A DNA stretch of 64,000 nucleotides, taken from NCBI GenBank assembly GCA_002989075.1, contig PSQN01000017.1, positions 1 to 64,000 on the forward strand. The letters are read 5' to 3'. Origin of the DNA: Arthonia radiata (Eukaryota > Ascomycota > Arthoniomycetes > Arthoniales > Arthoniaceae). Positions 11,673 through 25,183 of the stretch are shown here, piece by piece. Both the position numbers and the translations under genes were made by a program. Position 1 is the stretch's first letter. Every line of letters begins with the position of its first letter. Below the pieces are notes generated by a model that worked only from the letters and a program-made list of their open reading frames with translations, did no database searches and had not been told where the DNA came from.

Positions 11673-13151
11673 ATTTCTACTAATACAAGGAGAGAAAAGC
11701 AACTAGTATTAGATTTTAAAAGAAAAAATAGAAAAAACTAAAGAAAATTAGTTGCTAAAATATAAATAAGATATTTTTAAAGTTTCTAGTAGCTAAAATG
11801 CTAATCTAAATTCTAAGAGAACGGCTAAATCTAGAATAGTAATTTCTACTAATTTAGAGAGAGAAAAGCATCTAGTATTAGAAAAAAGTAGAAAAAGTAG
11901 AAAAAAAAGAAAAAAGTAGACAGTTAAAATTTTAAAAGAAAAAAGAGTTGGAATATATAAAATTCTGAGTTAGATATAGAAGAGACTTTTACTAGTAGAC
12001 TTACTTATAAAAGCTAAACTTCTATTACCTTTAATAGAGACTTACTATACTAATATTAGCTATTCTATAAATAACAAACTATTTTAAAACTATAACTTAA
12101 TAATTAGATTACTTAGAAAGTATTAATAATAATAAAATTTAGTAGTATAAAAAAGAAAAATAAAGAATAAGCTTTTTTAAATAAAAATACTAGTATATAG
12201 TCTATAGAGATCTAATTAAAAGTATATAGTATTTAACTAAGTCTACTATATATAATACTTACTTTTAAGATAATAATAAAATCTTTAGATACTATTAATA
12301 GTTACTTATTAAAAAAATATAAGTAAAAGAAAAATATTCTAGAAAATCTATATCTATAATTAGTAGTTTAAAAAAGATTTTGCTATTATATCTTTCTATA
12401 AATAAGCTAATAAATATATTAAAGATTAAAAGTATACTATAATATTAGTCTTTATTAGTATCTAAATCTTTAGTACTAGCTAAATATAGAATTATAGTAA
12501 AGATACTTAAAATAGTTATTAAGTTTAAACCTCTATAAGTATATTAAAGAAAAGTTATTTTTATAAAGATTAAAGTATTATATAGTCCTTAAAAGTTATT
12601 AACAATATTAATTAGTAGTAATTATATAATAGTTCTAAGTTTATATAGAATTTTAAACTTACTATAGCTTTATATATAAATATATTAATATTATAATAGC
12701 TATTAAATAATATAAAGCTTTAGCTTTATAAAAATTAATAACTTATATAGTAATAGCTTCTAATTACTATTAGTACTACTTTAATAGAGACTAGAATTAG
12801 TTTTAGTAGTAAAAGTTAATTATAGTAAGATAGTTAATAGAAGATTCTATAAATAGATCTCTATTATATAATTCTACTCTACTATATTTACTCTTAAGTC
12901 TTAAGTTTACTTAAATAGATATATATATATATATATAATTATATATTAATAGACTTTAAATACTATTTACTATCTACTATTTAATTTATAAGACCTCTCG
13001 CCTCTTTTCTATTATATTATAGTAATATATTTAAATACTTTTAAAACAAGTTTACTTTACTATTAAGTATAGCTTAAACTAAGAGAAAAGATATCTTTAT
13101 AATAATAAAACAAGTACAATTAAAGTAGATTTAGATAGTACTAAGGCTTAG
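11673..13151. other. Extremely AT-rich relic DNA
   Basis: Nearly all A/T with TA-rich runs and no supported open frame. No terminal repeats or recognisable domain remain. It is most likely an old, heavily RIP-mutated repeat; the family cannot be named. The chromovirus at 13152 inserted at its right edge at a CTTAG site (13147-13151). Confidence 0.6.
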
Positions 13152-13601
13152 TATTACAATCTTACTATGTTAGGCTAGTACAGAGCTAAGCGCAGCCCGC
13201 CTTATTAGAGCATTATATAGCATACCCGACGACTCCGATATAGCGATATTAGCAACGTCGCTATATCGCAATAGAATTCCGACTACACGACAAAGAAAGT
13301 ATCGAGACCGTTGGACACAGAGGAACATACCTATATACCTTAGACTATATAGCCAAACTAATAGCCGACCCTAAGATAGACTTTAGTCTATTAACTTAAT
13401 ATCTAAATATAAGTTCTTTAACTATATTTAGATAACGTGCTTTACCTTCTATCTACTCTAGTTAAGCCCCTCTTACCTTCTATAATCTATCTCGCCTCTC
13501 CTGCCTTTTAGTCTTTAGCACACAAGATACCCACTACTAAGATCGATAAGTACACAAGATAAGTAAGCCTTAGTTCGGTCCTCCCAGCGACCGGCGTTAC
13601 A
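13152..13601 (+). repeat. 5' LTR of the Gypsy chromovirus
   Basis: 450 bp, matching 19975-20424 with mainly C/T and G/A differences. It is preceded by the CTTAG target duplication and followed by the leader starting CTTTAACAGACTCGC. Confidence 0.9.
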
Positions 13602-16600
13602 CTTTAACAGACTCGCTATAAAAGCAGAAAAAGCAGATTAATTATATCTACTACTTCGACACCCAACAGCCGCAATGCTGCGAACAGATTGACTAACAGA
13701 ATGACTAGCACAAATAAGATATTAAACGTTAACATTAAGATAGAAAAAAGCTTCTTAGATAAACGTTCCGAAGTTACTTTATTCTTTATACGCCTAGCCG
13801 TATACTTTAGAACTTACAAAGACTAGTTTCCAAACGATATTACTATAGTTCTATTCGCTACCTTTTATATAAACAGAGATGCCTACAAGTAGGTTGAGTA
13901 CTACCTTAACGATTTCTTGTTTACTCCGATAAAGAGCAGGCGCGAGGATACCAATAAGTTCTTCGCTAGCTTTACCTTCTTTTAAAAGAAGCTTCGCAAA
14001 ATCTTTAGACAGACCGACGCCGGACGCGTCGCTACCAGGAAGCTTAGGAACCTTAAACAAATAGGACCAGCAAGCAGGTACGCCGCCGAATTTATATAGT
14101 ATGCTAATTAAACAGGATAGAACGAGAAACCCCTTATCGAGACCTTTTACAAAGGACTTAAGAATTATGTTAAGGAAATAATCTATATTCGTAGAGAAAA
14201 GTTTGATAATCTCAACAACTTTATACAACGAGTAGAGAAGATCGACGACAGCAACTTTAAAAGACAGATAAAAAAGAAGGGTAACCCTACTAATAGGTTC
14301 TATAAAACAAAGAATCGAGCAAACTTACGACAAGACCGAGGCGATCTAATAGAGCTAAATTTTATAAAGCCTCGAGGGAAACTAAACAACTAAGAAAGAG
14401 AACACAGAATAAAGAACAAGCTATACTTATATTGCGAAAAACTAGGGCATTAAGTTAAAGAATGCTGTTTCAAGAAACAACAGTTCAACAGTACCGGCAG
14501 AAACGAGCACAACAATCGATCTTAGAAACCCCGTCTCCCACGACAATAGTTTAACATAACTACCCAGACAAAAGAAGACAACGGTCGTAATAAGGCAATA
14601 GAACTACTAGCAGCCTTCTCCGACCGTTGGCAGAAGGACCCGACCGAGGGTTGTCCTCTCTAAGAATTAGGTCTCCTACAAAAGACTATCCAGAACTAGT
14701 ATAAGTACGTTGCTAAACTAACTAAGGAGCAGAAGGACATCTACTGAGATACCTTCTATAACCAGAAAAACACTCACCAGGTTTCATTCAACGAGAAGCA
14801 CTATAAGTAGAATTTATTTAATTTACACAAAAACTAGGATACAGACATTAAGTTATAGAAAGAAACAAAGGAACGATAAATAAAATAGGAACAACAAAAC
14901 TTACAGAACTAAAACAACATTAACCGCACTATTCTAAGACAGTAGGTATAAGATACCGCTACACCACACGAAACACTATTCTAGACTGCGTGCTACGATA
15001 ATAATTATACGACCCACGAATCTAATAAATTAGAATTAAGATGGTGGTCAAAGAAACCGATATCTCCGAAACAAGGTTCGACACAAGAACTAGGCCTTAC
15101 CCGAGAACGATCTAGGTCACCTTACCTAGAAACCTAAAGGAAATTTAAGGAAGAACAGACCGTAGAAGCTAAGCAAGACAGCAGCTACGATACGTTATAG
15201 GTAAGACAACGACTTAAAGACAAAAATATAGATTCTAATAGTACAGAATTCTCGCTTAAGAACGATACTAACTAGAAAGAGCAAACCTCAATCCGTTAGG
15301 AAGGAATAATATAGAGACTTTGTTAGTTGTCCTTCTACGATAGAAAGTTGAGCGCTAATAAAGATATTAACGATATCCCAAAATATATTTACTTACGCCT
15401 ACGACGACTAGTAGACCACCTTATTAGGGGTCTAGAATTATATAGTCAGTACCAATATCTTTAACTAACAATATACAACCTACAGACACGACGAGTTTTA
15501 ACCAGCGATAGTTGTATAATTAAAGCAGGGATCGTAAACAATAAACTAGACGTTATAATAAAAGCAGTACTAGAACACTCTACACAGGAATTCTTATAGT
15601 AAATTAACCGACAATAGGTTTCGGTACCTAAAATACTTCAGAACGTATACAATTAACAGGAAAAAGACTAGACCGACTGCTTCGAGGGCAGTAGTACCAG
15701 CCCGTCCAACGGTTAGACCCTCTAGGAGTTTAGCTCTATACGAGCTCGACTGCCTATAGAACATACCTACATACTCGGACAACAATAAACTACAGAAACA
15801 TTAAAATTATAATTAATTTAGGCGCAACAGGCAACTTTATCTTAATACGCTGCGTTAAGAAGTGCTAGATATAAATATAAAAGAAGAAATTACCCTACGC
15901 ACTGTTTAAATTTCAAGGAACAGAAAAAAGAGTCGATTACGAGACTTCGCCAATAGGTATAACAATTAGAGACTATTAGGAAGAAATTACTTATAATATT
16001 GTAGATATTAACCAGCACCACGCTATGCTAGGTATACCCTAGTTGCAACAATATAACCTAGAAGTAGATTAGAGAACTAAGAAACTCCTCTTTACTAGGT
16101 ACAAGTACTCTAGACAAGAGTCGTTCTACAGAACGGATACTCTACAAGCTAATTTTAGTAGTAAGGATAAGGAGCGCGATAAGGAACTTACGCAGGTTAG
16201 CACTACTACACTCCAATATTTAGACATTTTACGAGAGGAGTCTAACGCAGTATCTCGTCTATGGCCAACTACACGCAAGTATAAATAAGAGACAACTGTA
16301 CGCCAACGATTTTATACAACGACAAGTACTTAGTTAATTACTAAGATACCCGAGGAATACAATCAATTCCGACACCTGTTTAAAGAAGCTGAGCCGGACT
16401 CAGCTCTCCTAGAACATAAACCGTAAGATTACACAATACCTTTATAAGAAGGTAAAACGCTAATATTCGGTCCAATATACTCTCTATTAGAAGCAGAAAA
16501 TTAAGCGCTCCGCAATTATCTTAACAAGAACCTTAAGAAAGGATTTATCTGAAAGTTAACATTACTAGCCGAATACCCGATACTCTTTGTACCAAAGAAG

Positions 16601-19600
16601 AATAGCAAACTACGACTTTACGTAGATTATAGACAACTAAACAAAGTAACTATTAAAAACCGATACTCTCTACTATATATCGACGAAATAACAGATCAAT
16701 TGTATAACGCGCAATAGTTTACTAAGTTTAACCTACAAGGAGCCTACAATCTAATCTGTATAAAGAAAGGCGAAGAATAGAAAACGGCCTTCTATACCAG
16801 ACACAGACTTTTTAAGTATTGCGTTATACTCTTTAGGCTAACAAACGCTTTAGCATTATTTTAGGAACTAATTAACAACACACTTAGTAATTACCTAGAT
16901 ATATTTATAACTGCTTATCTAAACGATATCCTAGTATATAGCCGTATACTAGAAGAACATAAGAAACATATTAAGAAGGTATTAGAAAGATTAGCGCGTA
17001 CCGATTTACAAATCGATATCAAGAAAACTTAGTTTTACCAACAATCCGTCGAATTTCTTAGATTTATAATTACTGAGCACGGTCTTTAAATAAAAGATTC
17101 GAAGATCTAATCCGTTCTAACCTAGCCTACACTAAAGAATATAAAATAACTGCAACAGTTTCTTAGTTTTACTAATTACTATAGGCGATAGATATCCAAC
17201 TTTAGCCGAATTACAGTACCGCTGTCTTAACAGACGAAAAAATCGATAGAATTCTCCTAGACGTAGAAAGAACAATCAGTATTTAAAGAGCTTAAGGAAG
17301 CTTTTAAGATCGAGCCCGTACTAGCAATATTCGACCCTAAACTACCGATTATTATAGAAACAGACGCGTTAGACTATATAATTGAAGTATGTATAAGTTA
17401 AAACAACAAAGAAAGAAAGCTTAGATCAGTAGCTTTCTACTCAAGAAAAATGTTACTTACAGAACAAAACTACGATATTTACGATAAAGAGCTTTTAGCC
17501 ATTATAGCAGCATTCGAAACATAGCGAGCTTACCTAGAAGGAGCAAACTATACGATTATAGTATATATAGACTATAAGAATCTAACTTACTTTACGACAA
17601 CAAAGAAACTTAACTGCAGACAAGTTAAATAGTTAGAAACTATAGCTCTATACAACTTTATTATTACTTACAAGAAGGGTTCCGAGAACGACAGGGCCGA
17701 CGCTCTAAGCCGACGACCAGATTACCTTAATAACAAGAAACACGTCGAGCATACAATATTCCGAGAACACAATAACGAGATCAGATACAATCAATTAGCT
17801 ATAACAACCGAGTTTGTTATTGAACCAGACAGCCGAATCCCAGATATCCTGAACGACCCTAAGACCTACTAGGAAAACGAGAAACGACACCCAGAATTAA
17901 CTAAGAACAACAGAGGCTACTACGAATTCTAAGGCAAAATCTATGTCCCAAGGAATCTAATCCAAAACATTATTAGTAACTTCTACGATAACCCAACTAA
18001 AGGACACAAAGGCATCGATAATACTATAGAAAAGATTACAAGGACCTATTATATCCTGAGAATCCGACACCACGTTAAGAATTATATCTAAGAATACGAT
18101 ATATACGCAAGAACTAAGCACCCAAGGCATTCACTATACAGTAAACTACAACCACTCGAGACACCCGAGAGACTATAGTATATAGTCTTACTAGACTTTA
18201 TTACTAAGTTACCAACCTCCAAGGATCTACTTACAGGAGTAGCTTACGACGCTATCCTAGTTATATGCGACAAACTAACAAAGTACGCGTACTTTGTACC
18301 TTATAAGGAAGCTAGCAACTTAGAACAGTTAGTATATACCTTCCTTCGAATTATCTTAGCAAACTATAGCTAACCCCAAAGAATTGTCTTAGACAGAGAC
18401 CGGAAGTTCGTCTTACGGTTTTAGATATCTCTAATACAACAGCTAGAGACAAAACAAAAAATATTAATATTATTCTATCTACAAACGGACGGACAGACAG
18501 AACGAACAAATTAAACACTTAAACAGTATCTCCGGGCATACATCAACTACCAGCAAAACGACTAGGTACAGTTACTACTAGTAGCGCAAGCGGCGCACAA
18601 CGATACAAAGAACAATATAACTAAGACAACTCCGTTCTACGCCTTATATAGCTATTACCCTCTTTAGAGAAGATAACTACAAAATACTATAGAAAACGAA
18701 TTAGCTACACGAATAGCTACGAACATAAAACACCTGCACCAGCAGTTAAAGTCTGACAGCAAGTTTATTAACGAACGAACAAGAAAGTAGTATAATAAGT
18801 TAAGAACTACCTCAAACACAAGCATAAAAGAGAGGGGAAGAGCTTACTTGCTTATAAGAAACTTAAAAACTATCAGACTAAGTAAAAAACTCGACTATAT
18901 TAAGATAGGACCGTTTAAAATCTTACAGCAATTGAGACCCGTAATATTTAAACTTAAATTCCCGAAGATAATAAGAATACATCCTATATTCTATGTAGCG
19001 CTATTAAAACTAGTCTACTTTCGAGAAGCGGAACGATCTAACCTAGAAATCCTTTCTGACAATTAAGAATCCGAGTATAAAGTCGAAACAATTCGAGCTT
19101 ATAGACAACACCGAGGCAAACAACAGTATCTCATAAAATAGAAAGGATATCTTAAACACAAAAATTAATAGAAACTAGAACGAAATCTAACTAACTATAA
19201 AGACACCGTTCGACAGTATTAGGACTAGAGTTTCAATCGGTTGTAACAGCACCAATACCCTAATCCACTACCTAGTATACCTTACCGGTACCCAGGTCGT
19301 CTATAAACGAACCAGCCCACCACCTAACTCTGGAAACGGATCGTTACGAAAATCTATACTTAAGCTACTCGGCATATCTACGATATTACTATCGAACATA
19401 GCCGCCAGCTATTCTTCTTTAAACAATATGTTATTCTAATTTATTTTGTTCTGCGCCTAGATACGCAACCTTTTGAGCTCCTTCTCTGAATCTACAACTA
19501 CCGCTTTAATAACTTCGCGCTACCTTTTCGCCGCACGAACGACTTCCTTCTCTTCTAACAAACGCTTACATTGCTCCTAAAAGGTATTCAACACCCGCAA

Positions 19601-19974
19601 GTACTAAGAACGAATACTCCGAGCTAAAAAATAAGTTAAATTAACAAAGACAATAAACGTAGGATAGAAACTAACTATCCTTTAACGATAAACAAACGTT
19701 ATACGACTTCTTATCGCGAGTATATACAAAACACGATGCCTTCCTAGACTTTAGAACACACTTCTTATCTAAGTAAGAGCAACGGGAACACAGAGGCATC
19801 TCTCAACCACAGACTTCGGTAAGGACGGTATTAATCTCGAGCGCTTATCAGCGCTAGGGACTTTCTTAACTTTGGGCATAACGACTTACAGAACTAGATC
19901 TATTACAGAGAGACAACGAGGTTTTAATGTCTCTAGGGCCGTCGAGGACGACTAGCCTTAAAGAGGGGACCTTG

Positions 19975-20424
19975 TGTTACAATCTTACTATATCAGGCTA
20001 GTATAGGGCTGAGCGCAGCCCGCCTTATTAGAGTATTATACAGTATACCCGACGACTCCGACATAGCGACGTCGGCAACGTCGCTATATCGCAATAGGAT
20101 CCCGACTACGCGACAAAGGAAGTATCGGGACCGTCGGACACAGAGGAACATACCTATGTACCTTAGACTATATAGCTAGACTGATGGCTGACCCTAGGAT
20201 AGACTTTAGTCTGTTAACTTAACATCTGAATATAAGTTCCTTAACTATATTCAGGTAACGTGCTTCACCTTCTGTCTACTCTAGTTAAGCCCCTCTCACC
20301 TTCTGTAATCTGTCTCGCCTCTCCTGCCTTTTAGTCTCTAGCACACGAGACACCTACCACCAAGGTCGACAAGCACACAAGGCAAGTGAGCCTTAGTTCG
20401 GTCCTCCCAGCGACCGGCGTTACA
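19975..20424 (+). repeat. 3' LTR of the Gypsy chromovirus
   Basis: 450 bp, starting TGTTACAATC and ending GGCGTTACA, followed by the second CTTAG. It holds the segment CAGCGACCGGCG, which is also conserved in the LTR copies at 7421-8347. Confidence 0.9.
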
Positions 20425-20945
20425 CTTAGAGTTATAAAGACTATAGAATAAAAACTATTAGAAGAATTTAGTTAGAAGTTTATATATATTACTAAACTAA
20501 TATCTTTAACTATCTAATCTAGAAATATTTAAAAATATCTAGTTAGAAAGATAGAAAGCTAGCTAAACTAAGCTTGATTTATAATTATAATAAAAGTAGA
20601 GCTATAGAGCTATATAGAACTAGAACTTATTTATATATTATATAAGTATTCTATATAGTAGTTCTATATCTAAAACTACTTTATAATAAGTATAAAAGAA
20701 AGCTCTTAGAAGAGCTCTTTAGAAGAATAAATATTATAAGTTTATAATATTATTTAAGTAGAATAGATTTTAAGTTATTAAAATATAGATATACTAACTA
20801 GTATTAAGCTTTAAGTTATATAATATAAGAGAGACTTTAATAGACTTAAGTTTATAGATATATATTATAAACTAAAGATACTCTTAATAATTTTAACCTT
20901 TAACTTCTAACTACTTTAATAGTATAAAAATACTAAGGAAAATTG
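20425..20945. other. AT-rich RIP relic up to the gene-space boundary
   Basis: This stretch continues the AT-rich DNA interrupted by the chromovirus. It contains no LTR, terminal repeat or supported open frame. Base composition switches to normal gene-space GC content within a few bases of about 20945, some 60 bp upstream of the first intact gene. Confidence 0.65.
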
Positions 20946-21004
20946 TTTCTCGGCAGGATAGGTGCTAGTATAGCGTATAAGAAGAGTGCTGTAAGCATTC
21001 TCGC

Positions 21005-21631
21005 ATGTTTGTATTGCTTGCAGCGCACCCACCAATGACCTGCATTCCTATGTCTTCTGCAATGTTCGACGCGCTCGAACCACCCACGATCGAACCCACC
21101 TGCTTCAGCGATGGCCGTCCACTACCCAAACTCCTCGTCTTCGACCTCGACTACACCCTTTGGCCCTTCTGGGTTGATACGCATGTCACACCACCATTGA
21201 AATCTGCCGCTGGCCCCTCAGAAGGAAGTGTTGTTCGCGACCGCCACGGCGAGTCGCTCGCATTCTACCCACACGTGCCAAGTATTCTTACAGCAGCGAG
21301 AGAAAATGATTTGAAGGTCGCCGCCGCAAGCCGCACATGCGCACCGGATCTGGCAAGGAAGATGCTGAATCTGCTCAAAATCAATGGCAAACCAGCGAAG
21401 ATCTACTTCGATAGTCTCGAGATATTTCCCGGCGACAAAGTCAAGCATATGGACGGCATTCGCAGGAGTACGGGCATTGAGTACGATGATATGGTCTTCT
21501 GGGATGACGAAGGGCGTAACTCCAACGTTGAGCGAGAACGAGGCGTTACCTTCCAACTTGTCAGGGATGGTGTGACCCAAGAAGAGATCGATCGTGGCAT
21601 CGAGAAATGGAGGAAGAGAAGGGGGTTCTGA
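21005..21631 (+). CDS. MDP-1-type magnesium-dependent HAD phosphatase
   Basis: A single-exon 208-residue protein of the acid phosphatase/MDP-1 branch of the HAD superfamily. The HAD motif I, FDLDYTLWP, is at about residues 46-54, with Asp47 as expected nucleophile and Asp49 as acid/base. A second motif with paired acidic residues (FWDDEGRN) lies near residue 160. Family members dephosphorylate phosphotyrosine or sugar phosphates in the cytosol; the substrate here is unknown. The first Met is used, but Met11, Met16 and Met20 are also possible starts because the conserved part begins near residue 40. The length suits the family. This is the first intact gene from the telomere. Confidence 0.85.
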   Translation: MFVLLAAHPPMTCIPMSSAMFDALEPPTIEPTCFSDGRPLPKLLVFDLDYTLWPFWVDTHVTPPLKSAAGPSEGSVVRDRHGESLAFYPHVPSILTAARENDLKVAAASRTCAPDLARKMLNLLKINGKPAKIYFDSLEIFPGDKVKHMDGIRRSTGIEYDDMVFWDDEGRNSNVERERGVTFQLVRDGVTQEEIDRGIEKWRKRRGF

Positions 21632-22689
21632 TGAGCTGATATTATTTTATTCAAGGAAGCTGTGCAGCAAAGCGAATGGTGCAAAAGTAAACCTTTACAG
21701 CGCGGCCGCTTGCCGACCTCACTGCTACGTATAACGAAAAAAGCAGCAGTTGCCCAGCGTATACGATGTTTAAAGGGCATCGTTGGGCTTCCTTGTATGT
21801 GATAGAGCTAGCTCGCAGGCAGCGGAGCCGGATCACATTGGACGCGTGATTGACTGTATTCGCAAACGCACCAAGAGCTTTTTGGTGTCACCGCGTGATG
21901 TGGACGGAAACCCACAAGACCTGCCGTCAGTGGCTCCATACATTGCAGATCGGCTTCAAACTGAGCAATGTTAAAGTTCGTTGAGCATTGCAGCCGCTGC
22001 TAGACCTTCGTCAGCGAGCGTGTGGCCAGCACTATGCTTGGTACGCATCCAGAGCGTGTTGTGACGGCGCAACATAGTGGGAATCATCAGATGGCTAACT
22101 CAACACCCTGCACACTTATATCGAACAGTTGCAAACAGCATCGATGGAGACTCTCCGGGCCGGGTTGATCGATGTGGCCAACCCCTACAGTGCCATTTGT
22201 CATAATGTGCCGTCCTTGATGCCTCTTCATGAGCCCCTGATACAGCAGATGACCACCACCTGACGCCAATATCAATCATACGGAGATACTGTTAGTCAGC
22301 TGAACACATCATAAAGAACAGCTACCGTGATTTCACTACCAACCCGATCGCACAGATGGGTGTGTTGAAGAATTGGTGTGTTGAAGAACCCCGTGGAACC
22401 AAGGAGCTACAAACAAAACAGATTTGGCCGCCTTGCGGCACATACAAACCGTGAGGGCTCTGCGTTTCGTTTGAGTGCTACGCGTTGGTTTCCTGAAATA
22501 CGTTTGGCGCCACTCGTTAACAAAACCTGCCTGCTGCTCCTCCTTCTTCACTTTCTCTGCACCATCAACACAACCTCCGAAATCCCCAAAACTTCTTCAT
22601 CCTGCACCGTATCATACCAATCTCCGAATATCAAATACAAATCAGCTAATCTCGCCGTCAACGAGCACATCACACGTAACGCGATCGTC
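21632..22689. other. Intergenic region with a short direct repeat
   Basis: About 1.06 kb between two plus-strand genes, holding the 3' end of the phosphatase gene and the promoter of the next. A 14-bp direct repeat, GGTGTGTTGAAGAA, occurs at 22359-22372 and 22375-22388. An open frame runs upstream of 22690 in phase with the next gene but has no ATG, so it is treated as leader. Confidence 0.5.
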
Positions 22690-23397
22690 ATGACTGCCGC
22701 AGTCGAGGCAGCTAGGCCCTATCCCTCTGCTTACGACGCCATGGGTGTACCTATCAAGCTACACGAAGCGTATCAAACCCTCCCGAACCTGTTTGACGCT
22801 GCCAACCTCGTAGCCGAGAAAGAAATAGATCTCATCAAAGGACCCATTTCTGGTGTCTATCTTAAGCATAAGGTCGAGCAGCAGTTCGGCCTGTGCTTGC
22901 TACATCGCCACTTCTCGATGGAGCCCACCGAGCGTCTAGTTGAGCACGGCCCATGCTCGACTCCATGGGATATGAAGGTGACCGAAGACCATGCCGTCGA
23001 TTTGGGCAGTGGTATTGGTTTCGTACAGCCCCGCTCATATCGCTTTGTCAAGGATAGAGCAGTCCCGTTCGAATTTGGCTATACCTCAGAGAAGCCTGCC
23101 ACGGACTTCACGAAAGAGTACGCCGCCTTCTTCGATGACCTTCGCGCTCTCCTCAAGGGGCACAACCTAGAGAATCTCTTCGGTGTTCGCGTCCTGGACT
23201 CTCGTGACGACGACCTGAACCTTGAGGTCACCAAGGGTCGCAACAATGTCATGGTGAAGGGCTCAAGCTACCCAGTGGACAACGTGGTCCCTGCTTCTTG
23301 GACCTTCCATGCTGGCACAACGCCTCACTCAGCTACGACCTGCATACAGGTGTGGTGCACCGCGGGGAAGTACCACCAGCACGATACGCATCCATGA
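22690..23397 (+). CDS. Conserved-looking fungal protein of unknown function
   Basis: A 235-residue single-exon frame starting at the only in-frame ATG (MTAAVEAARPYPSAYDAMG). It contains LLHRHFSMEPTERLVEHG at about residues 75-92 and a Cys/His-containing tail (CIQVWCTAGKYHQHDTHP). There is no signal peptide, membrane segment or recognised domain. The style resembles fungal hypothetical proteins with a shared LLHRHF motif, but I cannot assign a function. The open frame continues upstream without a Met, so an upstream exon is possible though no strong splice acceptor stands out. Confidence 0.7.
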   Translation: MTAAVEAARPYPSAYDAMGVPIKLHEAYQTLPNLFDAANLVAEKEIDLIKGPISGVYLKHKVEQQFGLCLLHRHFSMEPTERLVEHGPCSTPWDMKVTEDHAVDLGSGIGFVQPRSYRFVKDRAVPFEFGYTSEKPATDFTKEYAAFFDDLRALLKGHNLENLFGVRVLDSRDDDLNLEVTKGRNNVMVKGSSYPVDNVVPASWTFHAGTTPHSATTCIQVWCTAGKYHQHDTHP

Positions 23398-24021
23398 GAA
23401 GTGAGATGTATCGACGAGAGATAGGAACGAAGGTCGTGCATGAGTTGTCGGTATGCAGACTACCACCGCAAATACGAGCGAGGCCAGATATTTCTGCGCG
23501 TGAATTCCTCGGATCTGGTCAGAGGCCAGATGCTGGAGCGACCTCGCGCGGAACTTGGAAGCGCCTCGGTGAGAAAGGCCACGGCAACGTGTAAGAGCGC
23601 GATGTCTGCGGCGCAAGCTGAACAGCGTTCTATCGAAATTAAGTAGCGACGTCCACTCTTTTTGATAATGCCATAATTATCAAAGATACGTTGAGCTCTC
23701 AAAATAGTACTTCACATAAACAAAATCCTGCACTTGAAGTTTACACTTGCAGCTTCATGATACCAAATTCGATGCTTCGATTGTCTTCTGTCAAGAGAAC
23801 CTTGCAGAATGAGATGGCATGAGATAGGCAGGTATTTTGAACGGGACTGCGAAAAAGAGGGAGCACGATGAAGGGGCGCATCATCGCTGATGTCACGCAA
23901 AGTGAGCTGTTCGCTGGTGCTTCTGAGCGTCTTTAGCCGTCTTCCAGAATATGATTTACCATTGAACTGCTGCGCCTACTTTGTTGCACCATCAACTCAA
24001 AGTCAACCTTCAGTCATCAAT
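23398..24021. other. Intergenic region, promoter side of the dehydratase gene
   Basis: About 620 bp between two plus-strand genes. No supported coding sequence, RNA gene or repeat is seen. Confidence 0.5.
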
Positions 24022-25183
24022 ATGGGAGATATCACGACAAGCTTTGCGACAGTCAGCCTCGACAACCAGCCAGGTTCACCCACGATCAGCCTCAATGACA
24101 AACTAGACGCTATTGCAAAAGCGGGTTAGTCTTCGATATCCGTGCGTCCTGGGCAGCGAATGTCCTAACATCCACTCGCAGGCTTCCAGCAAATCGAGCT
24201 CGGCTTCCCAGACATCCTCAATTTCGCGACCCAGCACCATGGCCGCGAGATTCAGGCCGATGACTATGATGCGCTCGTTGAAGCAGGGACTCAGATCAAG
24301 GCGCTGGTCGTCAAGCATACGCTGAAGATTCTCATGCTTCAGCCATTCGCAAACTTCGAAGGATGGCCAATTGACAGCTCGGAGCGTAGAGCAGCGGTCA
24401 ACCGCGCAAAGGGATGGATCAAGATCATGCAGGCGGTGGGCACAGACATGCTTCAAGTCCGCTTCTCCTTGCAACGGCTGCACTGCTCTCTGTGCTGACA
24501 ATGATATCTCCTAGGTTGGCTCAACAGATACACCCAGTCCACCGCTCTCCCCTAAGACTGCCGACCTCTCGCGCGACCTGGCCGAGCTCGCCGACCTCCT
24601 GGCCCCTCACAGCTTCCGCCTCTGCTACGAGAACTGGTGCTGGGCGACGCATGGCCAGACCTGGAAGCAAGTATGGGAGATCGCCAAACAAGCTGATCGT
24701 CAGAACATCGGGCTGTGCCTGGACACATTCCAAGAAGCAGGCGCGCAGTGGGCGGATCCAACGAAGAGCTCTGGTCGAATCCAGCACGATGAACTCTCAG
24801 CGAAGCAACTGCACGAGAAGTATATTGCAAGCATGAAAGAGCTAGCAGAGACGGTACCGCCAACAAAAATCTACGTCCTTCAGATCAGCGACGGGTATCG
24901 GCCGACGCCGCCCCTAGAAGATAAGCCGGATGCCAGCGGCTTGCGGCCACGCGCGCAGTGGAGCATGGCGTATAGGCCTATGCCGTTCGACGGCGGCTAT
25001 CTGCCCATTGTCGAGATGACGCGCGCAGTCATGGACACGGGCTTTCGTGGTGTCTTCTCTATGGAGATTTTTGACGGAGGACCTACCGGCAAAGGCAAGG
25101 AGAAGAAGCTCGAGGTGTACACAAAGAAATCGAAGGCCAGCCTACGACGCCTTCTCGAAGAAGCTGAATCGTCGCCATTCTGA
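24022..25183 (+). CDS. 3-Dehydroshikimate dehydratase-like protein (TIM-barrel)
   Basis: Three exons: 24022-24124, 24182-24456 and 24515-25183. The introns are 57 and 58 bp with GTTAGT/CAG and GTCCGC/TAG ends and branch sites CTAAC and CTGAC. The 348-residue product belongs to the xylose-isomerase-like TIM barrel family that includes QA-4 of the quinate pathway, which converts 3-dehydroshikimate to protocatechuate. Visible family features are AGFQQIELGFPDI near residue 34, CYENWCWATHGQTW, a GLCLDTFQ strand, and KIYVLQISDGY followed by a C-terminal FSMEIFDG. No other quinate-cluster gene is visible nearby, so it may be a dispersed paralogue; another sugar-phosphate-isomerase-like activity cannot be excluded. 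Confidence 0.82.

Larger units (their letters stand above)
13152..20424 (+). mobile_element. Full-length Gypsy chromovirus, broken
   Basis: Two 450-bp LTRs (13152-13601 and 19975-20424) are flanked by the 5-bp target duplication CTTAG (13147-13151 and 20425-20429). Parts on the plus strand, in order: leader and gag start from about 13660, an aspartic-protease-like patch near 15800, reverse transcriptase about 16500-17100, RNase H about 17300-17750, integrase about 17900-18700, and a C-terminal chromodomain about 19070-19215. The chromodomain places it among chromoviruses, whose chromodomain is known to guide integration to heterochromatin. It is a fossil with many dozens of breaks, mostly of RIP type. 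RIP prevents a reliable age from LTR divergence. Confidence 0.9.

Noticed and set aside
1-21000. CRISPR-like or tandem array other than the telomere and the 51-bp repeat
   Set aside because: No regularly spaced repeats with unique spacers were found; the region is explained by LTR fossils, subtelomeric repeats and AT-rich relics.
22378-22689. N-terminal extension of the 235-residue unknown protein
   Set aside because: The frame is open but contains no ATG, so it is treated as leader.
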